Assembly (NCBI RefSeq): GCF_900460245.1
Contig: NZ_UHIP01000001.1
Location: 2,170,001 to 2,234,000 of the forward strand
DNA length: 64,000 nt
Origin: Vibrio fluvialis
Lineage (GTDB): Bacteria > Pseudomonadota > Gammaproteobacteria > Enterobacterales > Vibrionaceae
Reading direction: 5' to 3'
In this document: positions 28,995 through 37,502 of the stretch, in pieces
Position numbering within the stretch: position 1 is the first letter of the stretch
Layout of the letters: every line of letters starts with the position of its first letter
The notes under the pieces: generated by a model
The model's database searches: none
Seen by the model: only the letters and a program-made list of their open reading frames with translations
Told to the model about the DNA's origin: nothing
Made by a program: the position numbers and the translations under genes

Positions 28995-29478
28995 CCGTTT
29001 CCTCTTTCAACCAGGCAAATTCGTAATACGGGCCAAACACATCTTCGTTGGTCCCCAGCAGATGAAAACCAAGCTTGTGAAGAATCGCTATCGAGGCGTA
29101 ATGTTGCAGGTTGGCCGTCGCGACCACTTTTTCCAACCCGAGGCGTTGACACATCTTAGGAAAAAACGCCAGCAGCGCTTCGCTTGCCAGTCCTTGTCCC
29201 CAATATGCTTTATCGAAGATATAACCCAGCTCTGCATGGCCGTCTTCAACCTCGACAAACACATGTCCCATGTATTCACGATTGTAGTTGTCGAGCACCG
29301 CCATCGCATGCAGGGAAGGATCGTGCAGCACACGTTGAAAGAGTTGTTTTGCGGAGGCGACCGTTTTCGGGCCGTTCATTTGCGCGCGGTTTTTCGCACA
29401 GCAGTTGAGCATCAAAAAATCAGACTCAAATGATTCTGTGTAAGGAATAACAAGCGTTCTGCGTGTCACTATTGTCAC
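28951..29478 (-). CDS. GNAT-family N-acetyltransferase
   Basis: A 175-residue acetyltransferase of the RimJ/RimL-like group, which transfers acetyl from acetyl-CoA to an amine. The acetyl-CoA motif region is ELGYIFDKAYWGQGLASEALLAFF (strand 4 and the Q/R-x-x-G-x-G/A loop as WGQGLA), followed by VVATANLQHYASIAILHKLGF. I chose GTG at 29478, which has AAGGA six bases upstream. A frame extended to 29514 also exists. Substrate unknown; its C-terminus overlaps the convergent gene. Confidence 0.8.
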   Translation of the reverse strand: MTIVTRRTLVIPYTESFESDFLMLNCCAKNRAQMNGPKTVASAKQLFQRVLHDPSLHAMAVLDNYNREYMGHVFVEVEDGHAELGYIFDKAYWGQGLASEALLAFFPKMCQRLGLEKVVATANLQHYASIAILHKLGFHLLGTNEDVFGPYYEFAWLKEETATPFDAVAHGMPAA

Positions 29479-29686
29479 GGACAATCCTTGTTTACAACAA
29501 TTCCGAATGACCAAAAGGCCCTTTCCTAAGCACAGGAAAGAAGCCGAAAATTAAACCAACTGGGACGATATATCATTGATCTGGGTTGCGATTTATTTGT
29601 TATTTTACAAATTTATTAGCAGTAATCGCATCCTGTGAGCGCTGGACGCCAGGCAACCTGAAGAAGCCACGCATTGGGAGATTAAG

Positions 29687-29715
29687 AAAAGCCCCGATGC
29701 GCTGGGCATCGGGGC
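29687..29715 (-). terminator. Terminator of the CsrB-family RNA
   Basis: A perfect 10-base stem GCCCCGATGC/GCATCGGGGC with a five-base loop, followed on minus by TTTT. Confidence 0.9.
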
Positions 29716-30078
29716 TTAAGTCTTACTCGCAGCAGTCCGGCTACTGATGATTGCTCCATGCATCATCCATAATAGTGACAGAATCCTTCTGCCTCTTCCT
29801 CGCATCGCCGTCCTAGCGGTGTCCGTTATTCCCTATTGCTAACACATCCCGGTTAGCGCACATCACTTGTTCCCTGAGCGGTGTCCTTGCCATCATCCTG
29901 ATGGTGTTCCGACCTCATCCCGAGGTGTCCTGTGCATTCCTTGCCAGTTTACTCCGTGTAAACTGTCGATTCCGTTCGAAATCCTGTCTTCCGTGTGGCG
30001 ATGTATCCGTTATCGCCATTTTCATCCTGAAGCCACCGTCCAGTGGTGAATCCAAATCCGTGTCAGTTCCCTTCCGAC
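29687..30078 (-). ncRNA. csrB: CsrB/CsrC-family regulatory RNA (CsrA sponge)
   Basis: An RNA of about 390 nt on the minus strand carrying more than twenty GGA motifs, many in hairpin loops (AGGATGA, AGGACAC, GGGATG). This repeat pattern sequesters the translational regulator CsrA. The 5' end resembles E. coli CsrB (GTCGGAAGGGAACTGAC versus GTCGACAGGGAGTCAGAC) and the 3' part has GTAGCCGGACTGCTGCGA before a GC-rich terminator. Vibrios have three such RNAs (CsrB, C, D), so which one this is cannot be told here. The ends are inferred from promoter and terminator. Confidence 0.9.
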
Positions 30079-30085
30079 AGGGTTC

Positions 30086-30113
30086 AATTTACGCTGCTGC
30101 GCTTTTTTCGCAA
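30086..30113 (-). promoter_or_regulatory. Promoter of the CsrB-family RNA
   Basis: On minus, TTGCGA and TAAATT lie 16 bases apart, about seven bases upstream of the G at 30078 that aligns with the E. coli CsrB 5' end. Confidence 0.65.
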
Positions 30114-30236
30114 TGCCCGCTAAATAATTATTTTTGACCACAATTCAGACAATTAACAAAAAACATTTAAAATCATTAATTTAAATCGATTACATAGTGA
30201 ATTTCCTGCAACAAAAATCCGTTCTCTTACACGTTT

Positions 30237-30254
30237 TGTGCGAGATCTCTTACA
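30237..30254. promoter_or_regulatory. VarA/UvrY (GacA)-type box upstream of the CsrB-family RNA
   Basis: TGTGCG-N6-CTTACA is an 18-base inverted repeat close to the GacA box TGTAAG-N6-CTTACA, with one half-site perfect. It is centred about 168 bases upstream of the inferred start, the far-upstream placement known for GacA-controlled sRNA genes. It lies between the sRNA and the divergent 30324 gene. Confidence 0.65.
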
Positions 30255-30323
30255 AAGCATTCCCTCTTTTGCTATCACTGAAATATCAGTAAGATAGACC
30301 CAGTCAAAGAAAAGGGACAAAAG

Positions 30324-30614
30324 ATGCTCACTAAAGATATCACTCAGGAGCTGGAAGCTATTCTGACCAGCCTGCACAACGAAGGAAAAGAGCCCAGCGT
30401 AGCTCTGGTAAAAGCCCGTTTATCGACCTCGGTTCCGATGCCTGCGCTGATTACGGCGATTAAAAGCTGGAAAAGCGCCAACCGAGTACCAAAAATTGAG
30501 ATTGCCGCCACATCGGCTAACGAAACTGATCGCATCAGCGTATTGGAACAACAGGTCGCCGATTTAACGCAGCGTTTGCAGGCACTGGAAGCAAAATTGG
30601 CAGGTCACGCATGA
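30324..30614 (+). CDS. Small KfrA-like DNA-binding protein
   Basis: A 96-residue protein of two parts. Residues 1-55 resemble the N-terminal helix-turn-helix domain of plasmid KfrA proteins (the pattern [14 protein letters not shown] ... LITAIKSWK). The rest is a short coiled coil ([22 protein letters not shown]) for dimerisation. DNA binding is inferred from this resemblance only. The stop overlaps the start of the YaiI homologue by four bases (ATGATG), and the gene diverges from the CsrB-family RNA. Confidence 0.6.
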   Translation: MLTKDITQELEAILTSLHNEGKEPSVALVKARLSTSVPMPALITAIKSWKSANRVPKIEIAATSANETDRISVLEQQVADLTQRLQALEAKLAGHA

Positions 30615-31075
30615 TGAAGTTATGGGTTGATGCGGATGCGTGCCCGAAAGTGATTCGTGAAACTCTGGTCCGCGCCGCTGAGCGTACCGGTATTGAATGC
30701 ATTTTTGTTGCCAACCACCTGGTGCCGGTCCCTAAACGCGATAACATCCGTAGCCTGCAAGTCGCCAGTGGGTTTGATGTGGCGGACAACGAAATCGTGC
30801 AGCGCGTAGCCGCCGGCGATCTGGTGATCACCTCGGATATTCCGCTGGCCGATGAAGTGATTGCCAAAGGCGCTCTGGCGCTCAGCCCACGCGGAGAGCT
30901 CTACACCACGGAAACCATCAAAGCGCGCCTGAATATCCGCGACTTTATGGATACCATGCGCGCGAGCGGCATTCAGACTGGCGGCCCTTCTGCACTCTCG
31001 CAGACCGAACGTCGTGAATTTGCCAATCACCTTGATCGCATTCTGGCTAAATTCCAGCAAAACCGACGCCCATAA
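30611..31075 (+). CDS. yaiI: UPF0178 protein YaiI
   Basis: A 154-residue member of UPF0178 (DUF188), recognised by the start [22 protein letters not shown], the [14 protein letters not shown] strand and the SPRGELYT segment. Conserved aspartates in DADACP and TSDIPLAD resemble PIN-like nucleases. Activity is undemonstrated. It overlaps the small DNA-binding-like gene upstream and ends at a terminator. Confidence 0.9.
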   Translation: MMKLWVDADACPKVIRETLVRAAERTGIECIFVANHLVPVPKRDNIRSLQVASGFDVADNEIVQRVAAGDLVITSDIPLADEVIAKGALALSPRGELYTTETIKARLNIRDFMDTMRASGIQTGGPSALSQTERREFANHLDRILAKFQQNRRP

Positions 31076-31103
31076 AAAAACCTGCGCTAAGCGCAGGTTT
31101 TTC
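31076..31103. terminator. Bidirectional terminator between yaiI and abgT1
   Basis: The stem AAACCTGCGC/GCGCAGGTTT has T-runs on both strands and sits between convergent stops. Confidence 0.9.
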
Positions 31104-31125
31104 ATTGTTCAACAGCATTTGATGC

Positions 31126-32712
31126 TTATGGCGTGTAGTACGTTGCCGCGCCAGGACCAACAGGCAGGCCAAAGACAAATACCCACACGTAGAACAGCAG
31201 GCTCCAACCAACAATGAACACCACCGAATACGGCAGCATGGTCGCGATCAGTGTACCAATGCCCAGATTCTTCATGTAGCGTGTGGCTACCGCCAGAATC
31301 AAGCCAAAGTAACTCATCATTGGCGTGATGATGTTCGTGGTCGAGTCACCGATACGGTACGCCGCCTGAATCACTTCTGGCGCATAGCCAACCAGCATCA
31401 GCATCGGAACGAAAATCGGTGCCGTAACCGCCCACTGAGCCGATGCCGAACCAATCATCAGGTTGATGAAACCACACATCAGAATGAAAGCGAAGAACAG
31501 CATCGGGCCAGTCAGACCAATGTTTTGCAGGAACTCAGCGCCCGCAACCGCAAACACCTGACCAAAGTTGGTCCATTTGAAGAACGCAACAAACTGGGCA
31601 GCAAAGAACACCAGGACGATGTACATGCCCATCGATGACATGGATTTTGCCATGGCATCAATCACGTCGCGGTCTGTTTTCATCGTGCCGACAATCTTGC
31701 CGTAGACAAAACCCGGAATCGCGAAGAAAACGAAGATGAACGCCACAATACTCTTCAGGAATGGAGAACCTGCGATCTGACCATCCGCCGAACGCAGAAT
31801 GCCATCCGCCGGAACCACGGTCCAAGCCAACAAGGCACTCACAACAAGTACAGCCACACCCGCCCATTTGAGCGCTTTTTTCTCCAGCGCCGTCAGTGAG
31901 CCCATTTTGTCTTTCGACAGATCTTCAGAGGCTTCTTCGTCTTTGTATTCGCCCAGTTTCGGTTCAACGATTTTCTCGGTAACAAACGCACCCATCGCGG
32001 CGATAAAGAACGTCGACACGAACATGAAATACCAGTTCACCTCAGGACCAACAGTGTAGGTTGGGTCGATCATCTGCGCTGCGGTTTCGGTAATGCCCGA
32101 GAGCAGAGGATCCACAGTGCCGATCAGCAGGTTCGCAGAATATCCACCGGATACGCCGGCAAACGCCGCCGCCAGACCAGCCAGCGGATGGCGGCCCAGA
32201 GAATGGAACAGCATCGCTGCCAGTGGGATCAGAACCACGTAACCCAGCTCGGAAGCCGTGTTAGAGATAATGCCGGCGAACACAACCGTGATGGTCACCA
32301 TGCGCTGAGAAGCGCCCATCACCAGACCACGCATCGCGGCAGACAGCAGACCCGAATATTCAGCAATCGCAACACCCAGCATGGCGACCAGAACAGTACC
32401 CAGCGGTGCAAAGCCGACAAAGTTTTTCACCAGATTGGTGACGATCAGTTGCAGACCTTCAGCATTGAGCAGGCTCACCACGTGAATCATACCGTCCGCG
32501 GCACGACCACTGGCGCCTTCCGGACGCGGATCCATCACAGACATATCAAAGTAACCGGCAATGCCGGAAGCCAGCAGGATCGCTAAGCAGAACAGGGCAA
32601 AAAGTGTAATGGGATGGGGTAAAAGGTTCCCCAAATACTCAACACCATCTAAGAAGCGGGTAAAAAAGGACTTTTTTGGTGCTGGTTGGTTTATTGAAGC
32701 AGATGAACTCAT
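31126..32712 (-). CDS. AbgT-family transporter (first of two)
   Basis: A 528-residue inner-membrane protein of the AbgT family, with about nine to eleven hydrophobic segments. Family members import p-aminobenzoyl-glutamate, and some homologues export sulfonamides. Motifs include FVGFAPLGTVLVAMLGVAIAE, the repeated hairpin motifs GVSGGYSANLLIGTVDPLL and MSYFGLILA, and IGSASAQWAVTAPIFVPMLM. The ribosome site AAGGAGGG precedes the ATG. The 47581-49140 gene is a paralogue with the same plan. Actual substrate is unknown. Confidence 0.88.
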   Translation of the reverse strand: MSSSASINQPAPKKSFFTRFLDGVEYLGNLLPHPITLFALFCLAILLASGIAGYFDMSVMDPRPEGASGRAADGMIHVVSLLNAEGLQLIVTNLVKNFVGFAPLGTVLVAMLGVAIAEYSGLLSAAMRGLVMGASQRMVTITVVFAGIISNTASELGYVVLIPLAAMLFHSLGRHPLAGLAAAFAGVSGGYSANLLIGTVDPLLSGITETAAQMIDPTYTVGPEVNWYFMFVSTFFIAAMGAFVTEKIVEPKLGEYKDEEASEDLSKDKMGSLTALEKKALKWAGVAVLVVSALLAWTVVPADGILRSADGQIAGSPFLKSIVAFIFVFFAIPGFVYGKIVGTMKTDRDVIDAMAKSMSSMGMYIVLVFFAAQFVAFFKWTNFGQVFAVAGAEFLQNIGLTGPMLFFAFILMCGFINLMIGSASAQWAVTAPIFVPMLMLVGYAPEVIQAAYRIGDSTTNIITPMMSYFGLILAVATRYMKNLGIGTLIATMLPYSVVFIVGWSLLFYVWVFVFGLPVGPGAATYYTP

Positions 32713-32934
32713 CTGTTCCCTCCTTGTAGTAATTCCTGAGCATATGTGACAGAAATGTCAAAAGCTGGCGCAGAGTACTTGAGGGAGGGAACAAATAAAA
32801 ATCGAAAATGTTACAAATATTTTCAAAATCAGAATTATGTAACACCAATAACTTAATTATCAGATTAAAAAACCAACAACGTTACATAAGATAAAATAAT
32901 ACCTAACCAACCAAATATCAGTGGCAACAATTAC

Positions 32935-33060
32935 TTATCGTTGAACCGCTTTGAACCTCGGATTAGTTTTGCAAATTACGTACAACCGCCCGCGACGCTT
33001 TACGATTTGACAATCTGGATGGCGTTTTTTTGCGCTTTTAAGTGAACTCAGTACCTTCAT
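32935..33060 (-). CDS. rpmJ2: 50S ribosomal protein L36, type B (zinc-free)
   Basis: A 41-codon gene directly after the L31-type gene. It translates to [20 protein letters not shown], followed by [21 protein letters not shown], which is the C-minus L36 paralogue (YkgO). It keeps only two cysteines and lacks the CxxC zinc ligands of the housekeeping L36. Such paralogues replace the zinc form on the ribosome when zinc is scarce. The ATG follows the L31 stop with no gap, so translation is coupled. Confidence 0.93.
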   Translation of the reverse strand: MKVLSSLKSAKKRHPDCQIVKRRGRLYVICKTNPRFKAVQR

Positions 33061-33318
33061 TTACTTCTCCTTTGCCCCAAAACGGGAAAAACGACGATTA
33101 AAGTTGGCCACACGACCTTCCTGCTGCATAACACGCTGTTTGCCGGTATAGAACGGATGCGACTTTGAAGAGACTTCAATCGTCACATAAGGGTACGTTT
33201 TCCCCTGCCATTCAATGGTGCGTTCGGTTTTCAACGTTGAACCAATAACAAAATAGTGATCAATACTGGTGTCATGAAATACCACTTCCCGATATTCCGG
33301 GTGAATACCTTCTCTCAT
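33061..33318 (-). CDS. rpmE2: 50S ribosomal protein L31, type B (zinc-free)
   Basis: An 85-residue type B L31 (YkgM family). It begins [18 protein letters not shown] and has no cysteine at all, unlike the zinc-ribbon L31. [31 protein letters not shown] is the conserved C-terminal half. It replaces zinc-bound L31 during zinc starvation, which frees zinc. A Zur-type operator lies about 20 bases upstream of the start, and the L36 paralogue follows in the same operon. Confidence 0.96.
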   Translation of the reverse strand: MREGIHPEYREVVFHDTSIDHYFVIGSTLKTERTIEWQGKTYPYVTIEVSSKSHPFYTGKQRVMQQEGRVANFNRRFSRFGAKEK

Positions 33319-33339
33319 TTGAGATCTCCTCTCTTAAAT

Positions 33340-33354
33340 TGTTATGTTATAACG
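33340..33354. promoter_or_regulatory. Zur operator of rpmE2-rpmJ2
   Basis: GTTATGTTATAAC at 33341-33353 is a perfect 5-base inverted repeat with a 3-base centre. It matches the Zur core GTTATATTATAAC at 12 of 13 positions. Zinc-bound Zur would repress the operon. Confidence 0.8.
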
Positions 33355-33563
33355 TTTTAAATAATAGTAATTCTCACCAATGCCGTTTTGCAAGCGATTT
33401 ATGGGCAGGAATATGATATTTTTCGCCTATTCGTCATGACGCCAGCTAAGTCTTCATCGGAAACAAAGAGTTAGGATGGCGCATTGATCATTCCGATTTC
33501 ATCATTGCTGATGAGGGTAAAGATTCGTCGTTCGCATCAGGGCGACAGTTTAAGTAGGAAACT

Positions 33564-34259
33564 ATGCACACCATCGAACCGATTGCCGTTATCGAAAGTC
33601 CGTATAAAGAAAAGTTTGCCGTACCACGTCAGCCACGCTTAGTCCCGAGTGCGACCGCGCGGGTCAAACTACTGGGAGAAAGTAACTGCCAGGAAGCCGT
33701 GCGAGGCATCGAGCAGTTCAGCCACTTGTGGCTGCTATTTTTGTTTGATCAGAACCTGCAGGCTGGCTGGAAACCAACGGTTCGTCCGCCTCGCCTTGGT
33801 GGCAATGAGCGCATCGGTGTTCTGGCATCGCGCTCGACGTTTCGTCCGAATGGCATCGGAATGTCCGCGGTTGAATTACGTGGAGTCCGTAAACAGGGCG
33901 ATCAGATCTATCTCGATCTGGGTAGTGTCGATCTGGTCGATGGCACGCCAATCATCGATATCAAACCCTACATTCCCTACTCCGATAGCATTGCTGATGC
34001 TCAGGGAGGCTACGCAGAAGCGGAACCCGAGCAAGCTGAAGTCACGTTTTCCGCAGCCGCACTCGAGACATTACAGCGCCTGCCAGATGGTCAGGTGCAA
34101 CAGGCAGTCATTGGCGAAGTGCTGGCACAGGATCCGCGACCGGCGTATAAGAAAAACAAGCCGGATATGAAAGAATATGCGGTCAATTTGTACGATCTGA
34201 ACGTCAAATTCATGGTCAACGGCAACTTAGTGACCGTCACCGCAATAGAACGCTTTTGA
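33564..34259 (+). CDS. trmO: tRNA (N6-threonylcarbamoyladenosine(37)-N6)-methyltransferase TrmO
   Basis: Adds the N6 methyl group of m6t6A37 in tRNA-Thr. The 231-residue protein has the TsaA/TrmO fold: N-terminal PIAVIESPYKEKFAVPRQPRL, then WLLFLFDQN, the RPPRLGGNERIGVLASRSTFRPNGIG stretch (interrupted here only by quotation length) and DLVDGTPIIDIKPYIPYSD. A C-terminal segment interacts with tRNA. AGGA precedes the ATG. It is 147 bases upstream of proS. Confidence 0.93.
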   Translation: MHTIEPIAVIESPYKEKFAVPRQPRLVPSATARVKLLGESNCQEAVRGIEQFSHLWLLFLFDQNLQAGWKPTVRPPRLGGNERIGVLASRSTFRPNGIGMSAVELRGVRKQGDQIYLDLGSVDLVDGTPIIDIKPYIPYSDSIADAQGGYAEAEPEQAEVTFSAAALETLQRLPDGQVQQAVIGEVLAQDPRPAYKKNKPDMKEYAVNLYDLNVKFMVNGNLVTVTAIERF

Positions 34260-34405
34260 CAAAAGCAATTGGCTGATATTATTAGCGGCTGATTTATTTT
34301 AGTCGCCACGTGCCACTTTACCTGCCTGTGATGCCGCCTTCATTGGTTGTGAACTCAGGGGAAAGTGTCGGCGATTCCTTAAAACTTTGAAAAACGGATA
34401 CCTAA

Positions 34406-36121
34406 ATGCGTACCAGTAAATATCTTCTTTCTACTCTGAAGGAGACTCCAAACGACGCAGAAGTTGTGAGCCATCAGCTCATGCTACGTGCGGGTATGAT
34501 CCGTAAGCTAGCTTCAGGCCTATACACCTGGCTACCTACTGGTCTGCGCGTGCTGCGTAAAGTCGAAAACATCGTTCGTCAAGAAATCGATAATGCAGGT
34601 GCAATCGAAACTTTGATGCCCGTTGTTCAGCCGTTTGAACTATGGGAAGAGACAGGACGCAGCGAAAAGATGGGTCCTGAGCTGCTTCGCTTTACTGACC
34701 GTCACGTTCGTCCGTTTGTTCTTAGCCCGACTGCTGAAGAAGTGATCACTGCGCTGGTGCGCAATGAAGTGAGCTCATACAAGCAGCTGCCGCTGAACCT
34801 GTATCAGATTCAAACTAAGTTCCGTGATGAACGTCGCCCTCGTTTCGGTGTGATGCGTGCACGTGAATTCTCGATGATGGACGCATACAGCTTCGACATC
34901 GACAAAGATGGTCTGCAAAAATCTTATGATGCAATGCACGCCGCTTACTGCAAAGCGTTTGACCGTATGGGTCTGGACTATCGTCCAGTGCTGGCAGACA
35001 GCGGTGCCATTGGTGGTAACGGTTCACAAGAATTCCACGTACTGGCTGAAAGTGGTGAAGACCTGATCGTTTTCTCAACTGAGTCAGATTACGCAGCCAA
35101 TATCGAAAAAGCAGAAGCGATTGCTCCTGCCGCAGAAGCCGCAGCGCCAACGCAGGAAATGACTCTGGTTGATACGCCAAACGCGAAAACCATCGCGGAA
35201 CTGGTGGAGCAACACGGTCTGCCAATCGAGAAAACCATTAAAACTCTGTTTGTGAAAGCCTCTGACGAGATCGACGCGCCTATCGTTGCGCTGCTGGTCC
35301 GTGGCGATCACGAACTGAACGAAATCAAAGCAGAAAATCTGCCAGAAGTGGCATCGCCACTGGAAATGGCCGGCGAAGAAGAAATTCGCGCGCTGATCGG
35401 CGCAGGCCCTGGTTCTCTGGGTCCTGTTGGCCTGCAACTGCCATTCATCGTTGACCGCACTGTGGCCGTGATGAGTGATTTCGGCGCAGGCGCTAACATC
35501 GACGGCAAGCACTACTTCGGTATCAACTGGGGTCGTGACGTTGAACTGGGTAAAGTGGCAGACCTGCGTAACGTGGTAGAGGGCGATCCTAGCCCATGTG
35601 GCAAAGGTACCCTGATGCTAAAACGTGGTATCGAAGTGGGTCACATCTTCCAACTGGGTACCAACTACTCAGAGAAAATGAACTGTAGCGTTCTGGGTCC
35701 AGACGGCAAAAACGTCATTCTGGAAATGGGCTGTTACGGTATCGGTGTTTCTCGTGTGGTGGCCGCTGCCATTGAACAGAACAACGACCAGTACGGCATC
35801 ATCTGGCCTGATGCAATTGCACCGTTCCAGGTTGCGATCGTACCGATGAACATGCACAAATCAGAGCGCGTTCAGCAAGCAGCAGAAAAACTGTACGCGG
35901 AATTGAGCGCTGCAGGTATCGACGTACTGTTTGATGACCGTAAAGAACGTCCGGGCGTAATGTTCTCTGACATGGAACTGATTGGTGTGCCACACACGAT
36001 CGTTATTGGCGATCGCAGTATGGACGAAGGCAACTTCGAGTATAAAAACCGCCGCAGCGGTGAGAAGACTTCGATTGCCATCGACCAGATCGTTGAACAC
36101 ATCAAAGCACAAATGGCTTAA
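34406..36121 (+). CDS. proS: Prolyl-tRNA synthetase ProS
   Basis: Class II aminoacyl-tRNA synthetase, 571 residues, that charges tRNA-Pro. Motif 2 is in [17 protein letters not shown], preceded by [10 protein letters not shown]. The inserted YbaK-like editing domain (about residues 225-385) clears Ala-tRNA-Pro; [16 protein letters not shown] is part of it. Motif 3 is [17 protein letters not shown]. The C-terminal anticodon-binding domain follows, ending EHIKAQMA. This is the bacterial-type enzyme with editing domain. Confidence 0.98.
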   Translation: MRTSKYLLSTLKETPNDAEVVSHQLMLRAGMIRKLASGLYTWLPTGLRVLRKVENIVRQEIDNAGAIETLMPVVQPFELWEETGRSEKMGPELLRFTDRHVRPFVLSPTAEEVITALVRNEVSSYKQLPLNLYQIQTKFRDERRPRFGVMRAREFSMMDAYSFDIDKDGLQKSYDAMHAAYCKAFDRMGLDYRPVLADSGAIGGNGSQEFHVLAESGEDLIVFSTESDYAANIEKAEAIAPAAEAAAPTQEMTLVDTPNAKTIAELVEQHGLPIEKTIKTLFVKASDEIDAPIVALLVRGDHELNEIKAENLPEVASPLEMAGEEEIRALIGAGPGSLGPVGLQLPFIVDRTVAVMSDFGAGANIDGKHYFGINWGRDVELGKVADLRNVVEGDPSPCGKGTLMLKRGIEVGHIFQLGTNYSEKMNCSVLGPDGKNVILEMGCYGIGVSRVVAAAIEQNNDQYGIIWPDAIAPFQVAIVPMNMHKSERVQQAAEKLYAELSAAGIDVLFDDRKERPGVMFSDMELIGVPHTIVIGDRSMDEGNFEYKNRRSGEKTSIAIDQIVEHIKAQMA

Positions 36122-36137
36122 TCGCCAACTGAGTTTG

Positions 36138-36164
36138 AAAGCTGCCTTCGGGCAGCTTTTTTTA
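36138..36164 (+). terminator. Rho-independent terminator after proS
   Basis: A stem AAAGCTGCC/GGCAGCTTT closed by a stable TTCG tetraloop, followed by T-residues. Confidence 0.93.
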
Positions 36165-36227
36165 TGCAATTAATCCTCAGTTCATGTTGTGCTTCTTAGA
36201 CTGTAAACACACTCAAGGAGGTGATTT

Positions 36228-36875
36228 ATGGATCTGAAAGCATTACTCAATCAAGCACTTAATTCAGACTTGGTGCAGAAAGGCACTCAGCAGGCACAGT
36301 CACTCACCAAAGACAAAAGCCAACTCGCCACATTGGGTGCCGGCGCGCTCGGTGGCGGCTTACTGGGCATTCTGATGGGGTCGAGAAAAAGTAAGAAACT
36401 TGGCAAGAGTGCTTTGAAAATCGGCGGCGCTGCCGCTTTAGGCGCACTGGCATATAAGGTTTACAATGACTGGCAAGCCAAACAGCCCGCCTCTGCCCCA
36501 CCCTCAGCCACCTTTGATGAGCACAATCCACGTCATGAGCTGTTAATTCTTAAGGCGATGATCGCCGCAGCCAAAGCGGATGGCCATGTCGATGAACAGG
36601 AAATGGCGCACATCAACCAAGCTGTGAATGAACTCGGAGCCGATGCCAGCGTGCAAACTCTGATCGAACAAGAACTGAAAAAGCCGCTCGATCCCACTGA
36701 AATCGCCCTTCTGGCTCAGACGCCAGCCCAAGCATCGGAGCTCTATCTCGCTTCCTTATTGATTGTCGATGAGCAGAACTTCATGGAAAAAGCTTATTTG
36801 CGTGAGCTTGGCAAACAGATGCGGCTGGATGATGCACTGATTGCTGAGCTCAATCAGCAGGTGCGCGGAGAATAA
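36228..36875 (+). CDS. yebE: DUF533 (YebE-like) membrane-associated protein
   Basis: A 215-residue protein with a glycine-rich hydrophobic segment (about residues 36-75, GAGALGGGLLGILMG and IGGAAALGALAYKVY) and a C-terminal helical domain. The C-terminal part has ILKAMIAAAKADGHVDEQE and resembles TerB-type acidic domains. It has the GGAGG ribosome site. The orthologue is a predicted inner-membrane protein of unknown function. It is a single gene, 64 bases after the proS terminator. Confidence 0.85.
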   Translation: MDLKALLNQALNSDLVQKGTQQAQSLTKDKSQLATLGAGALGGGLLGILMGSRKSKKLGKSALKIGGAAALGALAYKVYNDWQAKQPASAPPSATFDEHNPRHELLILKAMIAAAKADGHVDEQEMAHINQAVNELGADASVQTLIEQELKKPLDPTEIALLAQTPAQASELYLASLLIVDEQNFMEKAYLRELGKQMRLDDALIAELNQQVRGE

Positions 36876-36978
36876 TTCACCAGTTACACCATGAGTTTGC
36901 GCCAGCGCAAACCACAGTTTTGTCAGCGACTGGCTGTGTGTGTATATTGGACACAGATTCTATTTCGAGGACAAAACC

Positions 36979-37182
36979 ATGCAAGTCTACGCGTGTTGTG
37001 AATTGGTGCGTGAACTTTACGCACAGATTGGCAGTGGTGACCAAGGGTACGTGCCGCAGGCGATTTCCTGCGCAGTGCGCGCACTCAATGATATCGCTGC
37101 TGACACCTCCCTCCCCAAGGAAACCCGTGAAAAAGCGGCGTTTGCGGCGGCCAACTTACTGATTTCTGATTTCGAGGACTGA
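36979..37182 (+). CDS. yaeP: UPF0253 protein YaeP
   Basis: A 67-residue protein matching the YaeP family, which is usually next to proS. Diagnostic segments are [20 protein letters not shown] and [17 protein letters not shown]. The start at 36979 (MQVYACC) has GAGG upstream; an earlier in-frame ATG at 36940 adds 13 unconserved residues. It is followed after two bases by the DUF4250 gene. Function is unknown. Confidence 0.9.
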   Translation: MQVYACCELVRELYAQIGSGDQGYVPQAISCAVRALNDIAADTSLPKETREKAAFAAANLLISDFED

Positions 37183-37184
37183 AC

Positions 37185-37376
37185 ATGAATCTGGCGAACT
37201 TTGCCACCATGGATCCCGTGATGCTGATGAGCATTGTGAATATGAAGCTGCGTGACGATTTCGGCGGCGATCTCGACAAGCTGGTGGTTTACTTCGACAT
37301 TGACCGTGCAGCGCTCGAAGCGCGTCTTGCTGCGGCAGGCTTTGAATTTCTGCCCCAAGTTGGCCAGTTCCGTTAA
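37185..37376 (+). CDS. DUF4250 domain protein
   Basis: A 63-residue protein covering the whole DUF4250 family. The hallmark is MDPVMLMSIVNMKLRDDFG followed by DLDKLVVYFDIDRAALEARL and a C-terminal QFR. It is coupled to yaeP (two bases apart). Predicted all-helical and cytoplasmic; function unknown. Confidence 0.88.
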   Translation: MNLANFATMDPVMLMSIVNMKLRDDFGGDLDKLVVYFDIDRAALEARLAAAGFEFLPQVGQFR

Positions 37377-37410
37377 TCGGCCTGCCCATCGACAGGAATA
37401 AAGTGCACAC

Positions 37411-37436
37411 CCAACGGCCGAATGGCCGTTTTTTTG
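37411..37436 (+). terminator. Terminator after the DUF4250 gene
   Basis: AACGGCC/GGCCGTT with a GAAT loop followed by a T-run on plus. Confidence 0.88.
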
Positions 37437-37457
37437 CCGCTTTGAAACCAACAGATA

Positions 37458-37488
37458 AAAAAAACGCAGACCCAGGTCTGCGCTTTTT
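37458..37488 (-). terminator. Terminator after purL
   Basis: On minus, the stem CGCAGACC/GGTCTGCG is followed by a run of T. It lies just past the purL stop. Confidence 0.9.
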
Positions 37489-37502
37489 CGTTGGATGGTT
37501 GA

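Noticed and set aside
29867..30137. Short open frames on plus in the 29.7-30.1 kb interval
   Set aside because: They lie opposite the GGA-rich CsrB-family RNA and look like by-products of its repeats.
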